From Clostridium isatidis (GTDB lineage Bacteria > Bacillota > Clostridia > Clostridiales > Clostridiaceae), in contig NZ_CP016786.1 in NCBI RefSeq assembly GCF_002285495.1, positions 1,564,001 to 1,628,000 of the forward strand: a DNA stretch of 64,000 nucleotides. Reading direction: 5' to 3'. The stretch's first letter is position 1. The number at the start of each line of letters is the position of its first letter. The translations under genes were made by a program, and so were the position numbers. A model generated the notes under the pieces. It had not been told where the DNA came from. It made no database searches and saw nothing but the letters and a program-made list of their open reading frames with translations. Shown here piece by piece: positions 28,234 to 37,511 of this stretch.

Positions 28234-29433
28234 CTAAAGTTTTATAATATTTACTAAGTCACCTTTGTATTTCCCTATACTATCAGCTTCCATTTCAATT
28301 ATACAATTAGAATTTAAAGCTGAACTAAGGATACCATTTCCTGATTTTATCTGGGTTATATTAACGTATTGCTTTCCATCAATAATTTCAAATCTACCCC
28401 TTAAAAATCTCCTTTTTGAGCCTTTCTTATTAATATCCTGAAGCAAAATTGCCTTTTCCTTTTTTATCTTTATCTCTTTAGCACCAGATAGTTTCTCCAA
28501 AGTTGCCTTTACCAATAACTCAAAAGTAGTTAATGCTGCAGTTGGATTACCTGATAGACTTATTACTATCGCCTTATTTACCTTGCTGCATAAGACAGCC
28601 GAACCTGGCTTAATATTAACTTTCCAAAATAATTTTTCTCCTTTTGCTAGATCAATAGCTTCCTTAAGAAGGTCTTTTTCTCCAACAGAAACTCCTCCTG
28701 TTGTAATTATTAAATCTACTTCCTTAGATAGTTTCTCTATATATTTAGCAATTTCATAATAATTATCATTAAGATGATTTATATCTTTTATAGTATATCC
28801 AAGTTCCTTCAGCCTAGATAAAATAGAATATTTATTGCTGTTATAAATTTTTCCTTCTTCAAGTTTATTATTTATATCTATAACTTCATCCCCAGTACTA
28901 ATAAAAGCTAATTCAGGCTTTTTATATACCCATATTTCACCTATCCCTGAACTTGCTAAAATTCCTATATCAGCATAATCAAGTTTCTTCCCCTCTTTTA
29001 TTAATAATGCCCCCTTAGATATATCCTCACCTTTTTCGCAGATATTTTCCCCTTTCACAACCATATTTTTTAAAATTATATAATCCCCTTCTATAATAAC
29101 ATTCTCCTGCTTTATAACAGCATCTGCCCCTTTAGGAATAGCAGCACCAGTCATTACTTTAACGGCTGTTCCTTTAGTAACATCTCCCTTATAAACTTCC
29201 CCTGCATATATTTTTCCTACTACTTTTAGCCTTTCTGAATCTCCTGCAATTATTGCATAGCCATCCATTGCTGATTTATCAAAGGGAGGATTATCTATTT
29301 TAGAGTAAATATTCTCAGCTATTATTCTATTTAATCCATCAAGTAATAGAACTTTTTCCTTTTCAAGATTATTCACCCTATTATTTAAAATTCCTATAGC
29401 TTCTTCTAAAGATATAAATGACTTCACTTTCAT
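28234..29433 (-). CDS. moeA: molybdopterin molybdotransferase
   Basis: 399 residues, full MoeA length. Signatures: NPPFDKSAMDGYAI (about 53-66) with the catalytic Asp, AVKVMTGAAIPKGADAVIKQ (about 97-116), the MoCF-domain motif LIITTGGVSVGEKDLLKEA (about 245-263), and SLSGNPTAALTTFELLV (about 303). It inserts molybdate (or tungstate) into adenylated molybdopterin. Its start overlaps the mobB stop (ATGA), so the two are translationally coupled. No moaA or moaC is in the window. Confidence 0.95.
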   Translation of the reverse strand: MKVKSFISLEEAIGILNNRVNNLEKEKVLLLDGLNRIIAENIYSKIDNPPFDKSAMDGYAIIAGDSERLKVVGKIYAGEVYKGDVTKGTAVKVMTGAAIPKGADAVIKQENVIIEGDYIILKNMVVKGENICEKGEDISKGALLIKEGKKLDYADIGILASSGIGEIWVYKKPELAFISTGDEVIDINNKLEEGKIYNSNKYSILSRLKELGYTIKDINHLNDNYYEIAKYIEKLSKEVDLIITTGGVSVGEKDLLKEAIDLAKGEKLFWKVNIKPGSAVLCSKVNKAIVISLSGNPTAALTTFELLVKATLEKLSGAKEIKIKKEKAILLQDINKKGSKRRFLRGRFEIIDGKQYVNITQIKSGNGILSSALNSNCIIEMEADSIGKYKGDLVNIIKL

Positions 29434-29933
29434 CCCCCAAATTCAAATTCCTTTTCTTTTTCTATTAAGTCAGCAAGCGCCTTAAAATTTTCTTTATCAA
29501 CTATTAAAACCCCATCTAAATTTAACTTTACATCACTTGCTACAGCAATTAACTTATCTTTAGGGCTTATTACTTTGCTGCTGACTTTATTTCTATATAC
29601 CTCTATTTTTCTTAAATTGCTATTCTTATAACCCTCTACTAATACAATATCCTTATCTTCTGCTAATTTAATGATATCATTTAAATCAGTTTCTTCCTTT
29701 AATTCTTTTATTACTGCCAGCCTAGACTTTGATGATATAATAACAGTTTCAGCCCCAGCTTCCCTATGCTTATATGTATCTTTTCCCTTTTTATCAATAT
29801 CAAAACCATGAACATCATGTTTTATTGTTGCAACAGTTAATCCCCTCTTTTTTAGTTCTCTGATTAAACCTTCTATAACAAAGGTCTTTCCAACCTTTGA
29901 TCTTTCTCCAATTATATTTATTACCTTGGGCAT
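29430..29933 (-). CDS. mobB: MobB GTPase, molybdopterin-guanine dinucleotide biosynthesis adaptor
   Basis: 167 residues from ATG 29933; an alternative ATG at 29942 sits directly against the AAAGG ribosome site. P-loop VINIIGERSKVGKTFVIEGL (about 3-22; GERSKVGKT is Walker A), TVATIKHDVHGFDIDKKGKD, and VLVEGYKNSNLRKIEVYR (about 100-117). MobB assists MobA. It is the first gene of the mobB-moeA-mobA operon and follows a TetR gene by a few bases. Confidence 0.9.
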   Translation of the reverse strand: MPKVINIIGERSKVGKTFVIEGLIRELKKRGLTVATIKHDVHGFDIDKKGKDTYKHREAGAETVIISSKSRLAVIKELKEETDLNDIIKLAEDKDIVLVEGYKNSNLRKIEVYRNKVSSKVISPKDKLIAVASDVKLNLDGVLIVDKENFKALADLIEKEKEFEFGG

Positions 29934-29945
29934 ACTCCTCATCCT

Positions 29946-30515
29946 TTAAAGTAATGATTTTAATCCATTTACAATTATATTTTCTGTTAAAATTGCCATA
30001 TATTCAGGGCTTTCCCTCATTCCATTCTTTAACCAGTAATCTATTAAGCCTATAGCTCCATATAATATAAATGAATAATACTTCTCAAAAAGTTCCTTAT
30101 CATCAAGCTTAAAAATCTTAGACCAATCATTATAGCTTTTTTCATATATTACTGAGACTATTTTTTTTACAAAAGCCATGTCTCCCCTATCACAAAGAAC
30201 AACCATACAAAAATCCTTGTTTTGAGCTATAAAAGTGAAAATATCCTGCAATATTGGTTTTGTCTCGATTTTATTAGGAGAAATTTCATAGGATAAGATC
30301 ATATCTTGAAATTCTTCATAAAGCTCCTTTTCAATCTCCTCTAGCATATGAAAGACATCTCTATAATGAAGATAAAATGTTCCTCTATTTATATCTGACT
30401 TTTCACAAAGTTCCTTTACAGTAATAGAACTTATATTTTTAACTTTCATAAGCTCTATTAAATTTTTTTTTAATATAGCCTTTGTCTTTCTAACTCTTCT
30501 ATCTGTATTTGTCAT
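29946..30515 (-). CDS. TetR-family transcriptional regulator
   Basis: 189 residues. N-terminal TetR helix-turn-helix (about 8-55): ILKKNLIELMKVKNISSITV then KELCEKSDINRGTFYLHYRD. An all-helical C-terminal ligand/dimer domain follows and ends ENIIVNGLKSLL. It is divergent from the YhgE/Pip gene, which it most likely controls; it also reads into mobB with almost no gap, so it may be co-transcribed with the cofactor genes. Start ATG 30515 follows GAAAGGGATATTTTT. Confidence 0.85.
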   Translation of the reverse strand: MTNTDRRVRKTKAILKKNLIELMKVKNISSITVKELCEKSDINRGTFYLHYRDVFHMLEEIEKELYEEFQDMILSYEISPNKIETKPILQDIFTFIAQNKDFCMVVLCDRGDMAFVKKIVSVIYEKSYNDWSKIFKLDDKELFEKYYSFILYGAIGLIDYWLKNGMRESPEYMAILTENIIVNGLKSLL

Positions 30516-30703
30516 AAAAATATCCCTTTCTGAACATTATTATAAGATACTGTTTATTAATGAACTCTTTGAAAAACATTGATTATTGTTTTTAAATTTT
30601 AATGTAATTATAATTATTATTGCTAAAAAAAACAACACTATGTTCAAAAACTTATAGCATCTGCACTATTAAATACACTATTAAATAAAGAAGGGGTGAT
30701 AAC
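30516..30703. promoter_or_regulatory. divergent TetR / YhgE control region with tandem repeat
   Basis: Contains an exact 12-bp tandem duplication CACTATTAAATA at 30664-30675 and 30676-30687, just upstream of the AAGAAGGGGTGA ribosome site of the YhgE gene. TGAACAT near 30531 and ATGTTCA near 30641 are inverted copies, one beside each gene. Either could be the regulator's operator; this is inference. Confidence 0.4.
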
Positions 30704-33244
30704 ATGGAAGATGGAAAAGAAAAAAAATCACAAATATTAAAAATTATTAAGGCACTTGCAATAATAGGAATAATACTAATTCCCTCAATTTATACTACTG
30801 TTTTCTTAGGATCAATGTGGGATCCTTATGGAAACTTAGATAAATTGCCTGTGGCTGTAGTAAATTTAGACAAGTCCTGCGATTATAATGGTAAAGAATT
30901 ATCTATTGGAGAGGAGCTAGTTAAAAACCTAAAAGAAAATAATGCCCTTAATTTTAACTTTGTAGATAAAGAAACTGCTCAGGAAGGCTTAGATAATGGT
31001 TCCTATTATATGGTTATTACAATTCCTGAGAATTTTTCTTATAATACTACAACTCTTTTAGAGGATAATCCTCAAAAAATGGAACTTCAATATAAGGTAA
31101 ATCCAGGCAAAAATTATATTGCTTCAAAAATGAGCGAATCTGCAATTCAAAAGATTACAAACTCTATAGAAAATAGTGTAACTGAAGTTTATGCAGAAAC
31201 TGTATTTGATAAATTCTCAGAAATAGGCCTTCAGCTTAAAGATGCTGCTGATGGTGCATCTCAAATAAATAATGGCTTAAAATCACTAAAGGACGGTTCT
31301 AATACTATAAGCTCAAATTTAAAGCTTTTATATGACAGTAGTTTAACCTTCAGCGATGGAATAAATAGCTATGAAAAGGGAATTAGCAAATATTTATCTG
31401 CAGTAAATGAAATTAAAGATGGCTCTATAACATTAAAGTCAGGAATAAATACTTTAAATAGTAAAGCTTCCTCTCTTTCAGAAGGAGTAAATAGCCTTAA
31501 TATTGGAGCAAACAGCCTATATGCAGGCTTGCAAAAATACACTTCAGGTGTTGATTCAGTAAAGGATGGAGTTTCTAAGCTTAACTCTAATTCTAATGAT
31601 TTACTAGCAGGAGCTAATAGTTTAAATAATGGCTTAACAAGTTTAAAAGAAGGAAGTAATAATCTTGTAACTGGCCTAAGAGCTTTATCTGCTTCTATAG
31701 GAGAAGATGTTAACAAAGAAAACAGCGAAAATATTAATAAATTAACTTCCTCCTTAAATAGCTTTAACAGCTCAGGTAATGCTTTAGAATCAAATTTAAC
31801 CAATATTGGAACTTCACTAAAAAATTCTTCATCCTACATTACTGAACTTCAAAAAACAATAGCTGAAATCAGCAGTTCAGAATGGTTCAAGGATTTAGAT
31901 AGCGAAACACAAAATAAGATTATTAATAACTTATCAGCTCCTTTAGCTGGATTAGGAAATGAACTAACTTCAATTTCTAATCAAATGACTTCTGCTAAGA
32001 CAGGATTTGAAAGTCTTTCAAATAATAAAGAGCTTATTGCTTCAACAATAACTAATTTATATTCAGGCCTAGAAAAGGTACAATATAGCTTAAATAATCA
32101 AATAATACCAGGAGCTGATAGTTTAAATAATGGAATATCTGCCTTAAAGGATGGCAGTGATAAGCTAACTTATGGAATTCAAAGCTATACTTCTGGAGTT
32201 TCAAGTTTATACAAAGGTACAAATAACTTAGCTTCAAATTCTGAAAGCCTTGTTAATGGAGCTGAAAGCTTATCAAATGGAACAACTGCTTTAAATAATT
32301 CAGTTCCAGCCTTAACTGATGGAATTAATAAACTTGCAGAAGGTTCAAATGATTTATCAGAAGGATTAATTGCTTTATCTAATAATAATCTTTCACTAAG
32401 TTCAGGGATTAACAAAATAAATTCTGCTTCTAATTCCATATCAGAAGGGGCATATAAGCTTTATGCCGGCTCTAAAGAATTAAGCAGTGGAGTTTCTAAA
32501 TTAGAAGAAGGTTCAGAAACTTTAAGTAAAGGTCTAGAAGAAGGTTCAGAAAAGGCATCAACTACTAAGCTTACTGATAGCTCAAAAGAAATGTTTGCTT
32601 CACCTATTGAAGGTGTAGAAGCCTTTAATTCTTATATTGCTAATAATGGTAGTGCAATGTCAGCATATATGATGTGCGTTGGTTTATGGGTAGGCTGCTT
32701 AGCTTTATGTATTCTTTTCCCTACTGAAAGAGATCTTAAGAATGGAAAAGAAAATCCAAAAACTTTCTGGCCTAAGAAAGCCTTAAAGCTTGCTTCCATG
32801 GCAATTATTCAAGCTGTAGTTATGGTCAGCTTAATTAGATTAATAAATGGCCTTGAACCAGCTTATCTAGGAAGAACTTACTTAATCGCTATAGTTGCTT
32901 CTTTATCATTTATGGCTATTGTTTACTTTATGAATTTACTTTTAGGTAAAATAGGAAGCTTTATTCTATTAATATTTATGGTGCTACAATTAAGTGGTTC
33001 TGCAGGAACTTATCCAATAGAACTTTCTGACAGTTTCTTTAATGCAATTCATAACTATATGCCATTTACCTATGCAGTAGATGGTTTTAGAAATGGACTA
33101 GCAACTGGATTATCAATAGTTCCTCAAGCATTAGTTCTTTTAGGAATAGGTTTTGTCTGCTCAATACTTTCTATAATTGTAGTTATTAAGAAAAATAAAA
33201 GCGATAGAACAAGCCTATCTCAATTAATAGAAGAAGCTGTATAA
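30704..33244 (+). CDS. YhgE/Pip-family membrane protein
   Basis: 846 residues. TM1 at about 13-35 (ALAIIGIILIPSIYTTVFLG), then the YhgE N-terminal domain with GSMWDPYGNLDKLPVAVVNL. A very long extracellular repeat region (about 190-600) uses heptad-like units such as NGLKSLKDGSNTISS and LNNGLTSLKEGSNNL. The C-terminal ABC-2-like membrane domain has about five helices (about 650-835). The family includes the lactococcal phage receptor Pip and type VII-secretion-associated YhgE; the repeats form elongated helices on the cell surface. The divergent TetR gene probably represses it. Confidence 0.9.
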   Translation: MEDGKEKKSQILKIIKALAIIGIILIPSIYTTVFLGSMWDPYGNLDKLPVAVVNLDKSCDYNGKELSIGEELVKNLKENNALNFNFVDKETAQEGLDNGSYYMVITIPENFSYNTTTLLEDNPQKMELQYKVNPGKNYIASKMSESAIQKITNSIENSVTEVYAETVFDKFSEIGLQLKDAADGASQINNGLKSLKDGSNTISSNLKLLYDSSLTFSDGINSYEKGISKYLSAVNEIKDGSITLKSGINTLNSKASSLSEGVNSLNIGANSLYAGLQKYTSGVDSVKDGVSKLNSNSNDLLAGANSLNNGLTSLKEGSNNLVTGLRALSASIGEDVNKENSENINKLTSSLNSFNSSGNALESNLTNIGTSLKNSSSYITELQKTIAEISSSEWFKDLDSETQNKIINNLSAPLAGLGNELTSISNQMTSAKTGFESLSNNKELIASTITNLYSGLEKVQYSLNNQIIPGADSLNNGISALKDGSDKLTYGIQSYTSGVSSLYKGTNNLASNSESLVNGAESLSNGTTALNNSVPALTDGINKLAEGSNDLSEGLIALSNNNLSLSSGINKINSASNSISEGAYKLYAGSKELSSGVSKLEEGSETLSKGLEEGSEKASTTKLTDSSKEMFASPIEGVEAFNSYIANNGSAMSAYMMCVGLWVGCLALCILFPTERDLKNGKENPKTFWPKKALKLASMAIIQAVVMVSLIRLINGLEPAYLGRTYLIAIVASLSFMAIVYFMNLLLGKIGSFILLIFMVLQLSGSAGTYPIELSDSFFNAIHNYMPFTYAVDGFRNGLATGLSIVPQALVLLGIGFVCSILSIIVVIKKNKSDRTSLSQLIEEAV

Positions 33245-33316
33245 AAGTAAGTTTATATTAAAAAGTTAAAAATTATATTTAAAATAAATATATAGTTAAC
33301 ATTAAAAGTTATTAAT

Positions 33317-33369
33317 AAAAATAGCTATTATGCTAAGAGTTTTAACTCTAAAGCATAATAGCTATTTTT
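33317..33369. terminator. bidirectional terminator after yhgE-like gene
   Basis: 18-bp perfect stem AAAAATAGCTATTATGCT / AGCATAATAGCTATTTTT, shared by convergent dus. Confidence 0.9.
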
Positions 33370-33375
33370 CACTAA

Positions 33376-34341
33376 TTATTTATTTGTAAATAATCCTGCT
33401 CCTTTAATAATTTCCTGTTCCCTAAATAAACTTTCAACAGCTTCATTATAATCAACTAACTTTTGAGCCTTCTTAATTTTTTTAGCATATTTTTTGTTAT
33501 CTGAAAAAATATTTATCATATATCCCCAAAACTCTTTCATTCTAAAAATTGCATTTTTATCTTCATTAAATATCTCTCTATATTTTTGAAAAATTTCATC
33601 ATGAAATTCCTTAAAAACTTTCTTATCTATAGATTTATCATATTTAATTTCATTTACTAGAGCTGGATTTGCTATTATTCCTCTTCCTAGCATGACTGCA
33701 TTCACATTAGGAAAGGCTTGTATAAATTCCTTATAATTCTCTATTGTAAAAATATCTCCATTGTAGCAAACTGGATTTTTACTTAAAGATACAGCTTCCC
33801 TAAAAATATCTAGATTAGGTTTATTTCCATAAAAGTCCTGTCTTGTTCTAGGATGAATTATTAATTCTTCTAAAGGATATTTATTATAAATTTTTATTAA
33901 TTCATAAAATTCCTCTGGCCTATCTTTCCCCAATCTAGTTTTTATGGAAATTTTCATATCATCTATCTTAAATATTTCTTCTAAAAACTTATCAAGCTCT
34001 TCTTTTTTAGCTAAAAATCCAGAGCCTCTCCCCTTAGATACTACTGTGCCTGAAGGACATCCTAAATTTAAGTTAATTTCGTTGTATCCTAACTTCTGAA
34101 GTTTTCTAGCCGTTGTAATAAAGCCTTCTGCATCATTTGTAAGTATTTGTGGAATAAGATTTATCCCTATATTATTTTCAGGCAAAATATCTCTTAACTC
34201 TCTTGTTTTAAGACTGCTACTATTGTTAGGCACAATAAAAGGTGCAAAGTATTTATCAAAATTATCTCCAAAATATTTTTTATAAGCATTTCTGTATATA
34301 AAAACAGTAAGACCTTCTAATGGTGCTAAATAATATTTCAT
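33376..34341 (-). CDS. tRNA-dihydrouridine synthase
   Basis: 321 residues, Dus family TIM barrel with FMN. Signatures: YYLAPLEGLTVFIYRNAYKK at the N-terminus, PQILTNDAEGFITTARKL, INLNLGCPSGTVVSKGRGSG (about 97-116) with the catalytic Cys, SIKTRLG, LIIHPRTRQDFY (about 170-181), VCYNGDIFT and AVMLGRGIIANPAL (about 219-232). It reduces uridine in the tRNA D-loop. It is a single gene with a good ribosome site AAAGGAGTAG. Confidence 0.93.
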   Translation of the reverse strand: MKYYLAPLEGLTVFIYRNAYKKYFGDNFDKYFAPFIVPNNSSSLKTRELRDILPENNIGINLIPQILTNDAEGFITTARKLQKLGYNEINLNLGCPSGTVVSKGRGSGFLAKKEELDKFLEEIFKIDDMKISIKTRLGKDRPEEFYELIKIYNKYPLEELIIHPRTRQDFYGNKPNLDIFREAVSLSKNPVCYNGDIFTIENYKEFIQAFPNVNAVMLGRGIIANPALVNEIKYDKSIDKKVFKEFHDEIFQKYREIFNEDKNAIFRMKEFWGYMINIFSDNKKYAKKIKKAQKLVDYNEAVESLFREQEIIKGAGLFTNK

Positions 34342-34412
34342 TTAACTACTCCTTTGTTTAAATTATATGAAATATTATAGCATCCTCTTTTTTTCTTATC
34401 TAGATAATTAAA

Positions 34413-35024
34413 TTATGTTAATTGATTTTTATATTGCTGATTGCTTATTTTTTCTACTTCTTCAACATAAACTTCATCATCTACTTCATAATCGTAGCCT
34501 TCATAATCATCTATTTTATTATGCCTTTGTAAGGCTTGATATGTATCTTCTAAATCAAAGCCAACTGCATCATCAGTATGATGAGTAAAGCTATGTCTAA
34601 AAGGTTCACCAATTACACTTTCCTCTATAACCCTCTTTTGAGAATTATAGCTCTTTACCTTACTAATTGTATCTTGACATTCAATACAATTTTCTGCATA
34701 AGGCAAAGCCTTTAACCTTTCAATGTCTATGTCCTTCCCACAGATTTTACACTTTCCATAAGTACCTTCTTTTATAGCCTTTAAAGCATTATCTATTTTT
34801 TCTAATAGCGCTTCTTCATTTGCTTCTAATGCCTTACCCACTCCAACTTGATAAACTTCATCTGCAATGTCTGCAGGATGATTATCATAAAAGGATAATT
34901 CACTAGCAACTTCAGCATTAAATTGAGTTACTCCATTTTTATTTAATTGATCTATAACTCCACTAACTTTTTTCTTTTCTATAAGAAGTTTATTCTTAAA
35001 ATATTTTAATTTATTCTTATCCAT
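34413..35024 (-). CDS. YteA-type TraR/DksA zinc-finger protein
   Basis: 203 residues. An N-terminal coiled coil is followed by VASELSFYDNHPADIADEVY (about 39-58) and the DksA-type zinc finger YGKCKICGKDIDIERL ... PYAENCIEC (four cysteines, about 94-118). The C-terminal part holds the YteA-family VIGEPFRHSFTHHTDDAVGFD. Members resemble sporulation-linked YteA of Bacillus. The DksA-like shape suggests binding in the RNA polymerase secondary channel, but this is not shown for YteA. Confidence 0.85.
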   Translation of the reverse strand: MDKNKLKYFKNKLLIEKKKVSGVIDQLNKNGVTQFNAEVASELSFYDNHPADIADEVYQVGVGKALEANEEALLEKIDNALKAIKEGTYGKCKICGKDIDIERLKALPYAENCIECQDTISKVKSYNSQKRVIEESVIGEPFRHSFTHHTDDAVGFDLEDTYQALQRHNKIDDYEGYDYEVDDEVYVEEVEKISNQQYKNQLT

Positions 35025-35194
35025 ATAAATCCTCCCTTAAAAGTTTATATAATTATATTCTTTCAAAAGATAATTTTTTTATGTTAGAGAAAATAGATAT
35101 TTTTAATTTACTTACTTGCAGACTTATTTTTTGAACACTATACTATATTAAGTAGTATATTTTTTCAAAAACTCTGTAGATGAGAGGGATTTAT

Positions 35195-36463
35195 ATGAAT
35201 AAAAAAGATATTTTAGAATTAAAAAGACGCTTTAAAAAAGATGACTGCAGCTTCACTAGACTAACTGGATGTTATGTTAATGGTGAAAAAAATATCGTAT
35301 TATACCTTAATGAAAGCTTTTTAAACCTTGAAGAAGATGAACTGTTTAAATATTTAGAAATTGCAAAAAAGACTTTATCAGGAACAATTGGCAATAACCT
35401 TCTAGAACTTAACTTTCCTATTAATGAAGAAGAAATGGGTGGAAAGCAAAAATCTTTAATGATTTTAAAGGCAAGTAAATTAAAAGATGAAGGTCTTCTA
35501 GAAAATTTTTATCAATCAATTATAGATAGTTATGATTATACTGGTAATTTTTTAATCCTTCTTTTTCATGATGCCTATGATGTTCTTACCAAAACCAGCG
35601 ATAATGGAAAATTAGATGAATCTGAAGAAGTATATGAATATATATTATGTGCTATATGTCCAGTAACCCTATCAAAACCAGCCCTTGGATATCTAGAAGA
35701 TAAACATAAAATTGGAGCTCGTAATAGAGATTGGGTAGTAGGTCCGCCTGATATTGGATTTATCTTCCCAGCCTTTACTGATCGCAGCACAGATATACAT
35801 TCTGTAATCTACTATACTAAAAATGCTAAAGATTCTCATCCAGAAATTATGGAAGAGGTTCTTGGCTGTTATCCAAAGCAAACTGCTGCTGAGAAAAAGG
35901 AAACCTTCCATTCTATCGTAAGTAAGGCAATTGCTGAGGATGAAGAAAAGGCAGATGAAGTATTTTTAGAAATTCAAGAAAATCTTAATAATATTGTTGA
36001 AGAAACTGATTTTATCAAGGGAACAGAAAGAGAACCTATTGCACTAACAAATGATACTGTTAAAGAAATTTTAGCTGATACTGGTGTTCCAGAAGAAGTT
36101 ACAGAAAAAATTGAAAAGTCCTTTGTTGAAGCCTTTGGAGATACTCCCCCTACTGTAGAGGAATTAATTGACGACAAAGCTCTTCAACTTAATGAAAAAA
36201 TAAAAAAAGAAAAGGAACTTAAGAAAAAAGTAGAATTTCTAGAAGCCCAGTTAGAAAAAGCAAAACAAGAAATAGCCTTAGATGCAGAAAATAAAGAAGC
36301 CTTAGAAGATAATAATGCTCTTATTGAAGGCTATGATGTAGTCCTTCAAGTAAAGGCTGAAAAAGTTCCTCAAATAAAATCAGAAATAATTGACGGAAAA
36401 AAATGCTTAATTGTTCCATTAGAAGAAAATGAACAAGCTAATGTTATTAGTATAGATAAATAA
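35195..36463 (+). CDS. DUF4317-family protein
   Basis: 422 residues from ATG 35195, placed seven bases after GAGAGG; the ATG at 35180 lies just before that site. Begins MNKKDILELKRRFKKDDCSF, followed by TRLTGCYVNGEKNIVLYLNE, the known start of DUF4317, a Firmicutes family without known function. It has a central GARNRDWVVGPPDIGFIFPA segment (about 172-191) and an acidic coiled C-terminal third (about 300-400). Soluble. A small inverted repeat (ATACTA/TAGTAT, 35140-35158) sits in the promoter region and could be an operator. Confidence 0.87.
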   Translation: MNKKDILELKRRFKKDDCSFTRLTGCYVNGEKNIVLYLNESFLNLEEDELFKYLEIAKKTLSGTIGNNLLELNFPINEEEMGGKQKSLMILKASKLKDEGLLENFYQSIIDSYDYTGNFLILLFHDAYDVLTKTSDNGKLDESEEVYEYILCAICPVTLSKPALGYLEDKHKIGARNRDWVVGPPDIGFIFPAFTDRSTDIHSVIYYTKNAKDSHPEIMEEVLGCYPKQTAAEKKETFHSIVSKAIAEDEEKADEVFLEIQENLNNIVEETDFIKGTEREPIALTNDTVKEILADTGVPEEVTEKIEKSFVEAFGDTPPTVEELIDDKALQLNEKIKKEKELKKKVEFLEAQLEKAKQEIALDAENKEALEDNNALIEGYDVVLQVKAEKVPQIKSEIIDGKKCLIVPLEENEQANVISIDK

Positions 36464-36498
36464 AAAGAAGATTCTTTGGAATCTTCTTTTTATTTATC
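36455..36498. terminator. bidirectional terminator after DUF4317 gene
   Basis: 19-bp perfect stem with GATAAATAAAAAGAAGATT as left arm; it includes the stop codon of the DUF4317 gene and serves the convergent transporter gene. Confidence 0.88.
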
Positions 36499-36510
36499 TA
36501 ATTTTTAATA

Positions 36511-37413
36511 TTATGCAGCAATATTATCTGAAGCATTATTTATTTTAAGCTTTCCCTTTAATCTTTTGCCATTTTTAATATATAAATACCAGTAAACTGC
36601 TCCTACAAAAATGCCTCCCCCGATTATATTTCCTAAAGTTACAGGAATTAAATTGGCAGTTAAAAAAGTCCCCCAATTTAAATGATTTAGCTTTTCTGCT
36701 GTTACTCCTAAAAGGGAAGCAGCCTCTGTTAAAGCTATATTTCCTTTAGCCATAATGCCTGCAGGAATATAATACATATTAGCTATGCTATGCTCAAAGC
36801 CTGAAGTTATAAAAAGCCATATAGGAAAGAATATAGCCAATATTTTTCCAGCCATATCTTTAGCTCCATAGGACATCCATACAGCCAAACATACAAGCCA
36901 GTTGCACATAATTCCTAAAAATAAGCCTTCAGTAAATGTTAATCCAACTTTATAAGCTGCAATTTTAATTGTCACTGCTCCAAGCATATTATCTCCACTA
37001 GTAAAAAGCCCAGACTTATTCATCATATATGCTATTAAAATAGAACCAATAAAATTTCCAAGATAAACAAAGAACCAATTTTTTAACATGGATTTTAGAC
37101 TGACTTTCTTATCTAATACTCCTGCAATAATCAATGTATTTCCTGTAAAAAGCTCTCCCCCTGCTATTAATACCAGCATAAGTCCAGTTCCAAAAATTGC
37201 TCCTGCAAGAACTTTGCCTAAACCATAAGTCTCGGCCTTAGCAATAAGATTAAAAGAAGCCATATTAGAACCTTCTGCCGCAAAAGCTATAAAGGCTCCT
37301 GCTAAAATTCCAAGAATAAGCATATTTATCTTAGAATTTTTTGTTTTTTTAATAGCTGTTTCTATTGTTGCTTCAGTTATTTCTGATGGTGTTAAATAAT
37401 TTTTTGTACTCAT
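36511..37413 (-). CDS. formate/nitrite transporter (FNT family)
   Basis: 300 residues with six hydrophobic helices. FNT hallmarks: ILGILAGAFIAFAAEGSNMA near 33-52, GGELFTGNTLI (about 105-115), the re-entrant GLFLGIMCNWLVCLAVWMSY (about 160-179), and LTANLIPVTLGNIIGGGIFV (about 252-271). It is a pentameric channel for formate, nitrite or related small anions. No pfl or nirC neighbour fixes the substrate. It is monocistronic with ribosome site CTAAGGAG. Confidence 0.9.
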   Translation of the reverse strand: MSTKNYLTPSEITEATIETAIKKTKNSKINMLILGILAGAFIAFAAEGSNMASFNLIAKAETYGLGKVLAGAIFGTGLMLVLIAGGELFTGNTLIIAGVLDKKVSLKSMLKNWFFVYLGNFIGSILIAYMMNKSGLFTSGDNMLGAVTIKIAAYKVGLTFTEGLFLGIMCNWLVCLAVWMSYGAKDMAGKILAIFFPIWLFITSGFEHSIANMYYIPAGIMAKGNIALTEAASLLGVTAEKLNHLNWGTFLTANLIPVTLGNIIGGGIFVGAVYWYLYIKNGKRLKGKLKINNASDNIAA

Positions 37414-37511
37414 GCAAATTCTCCTTAGTAATTTTATATTTTTATAATAAGTGTATATTAAACTGCAAAATAATTGCAGCTTTTTACTATTAAGTAAAAT
37501 AATAATCTTTA

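Noticed and set aside
31200..32550. Tandem DNA repeat array inside the YhgE/Pip gene
   Set aside because: The repeats are at the level of heptad-like protein units with divergent DNA; this is normal for the family.
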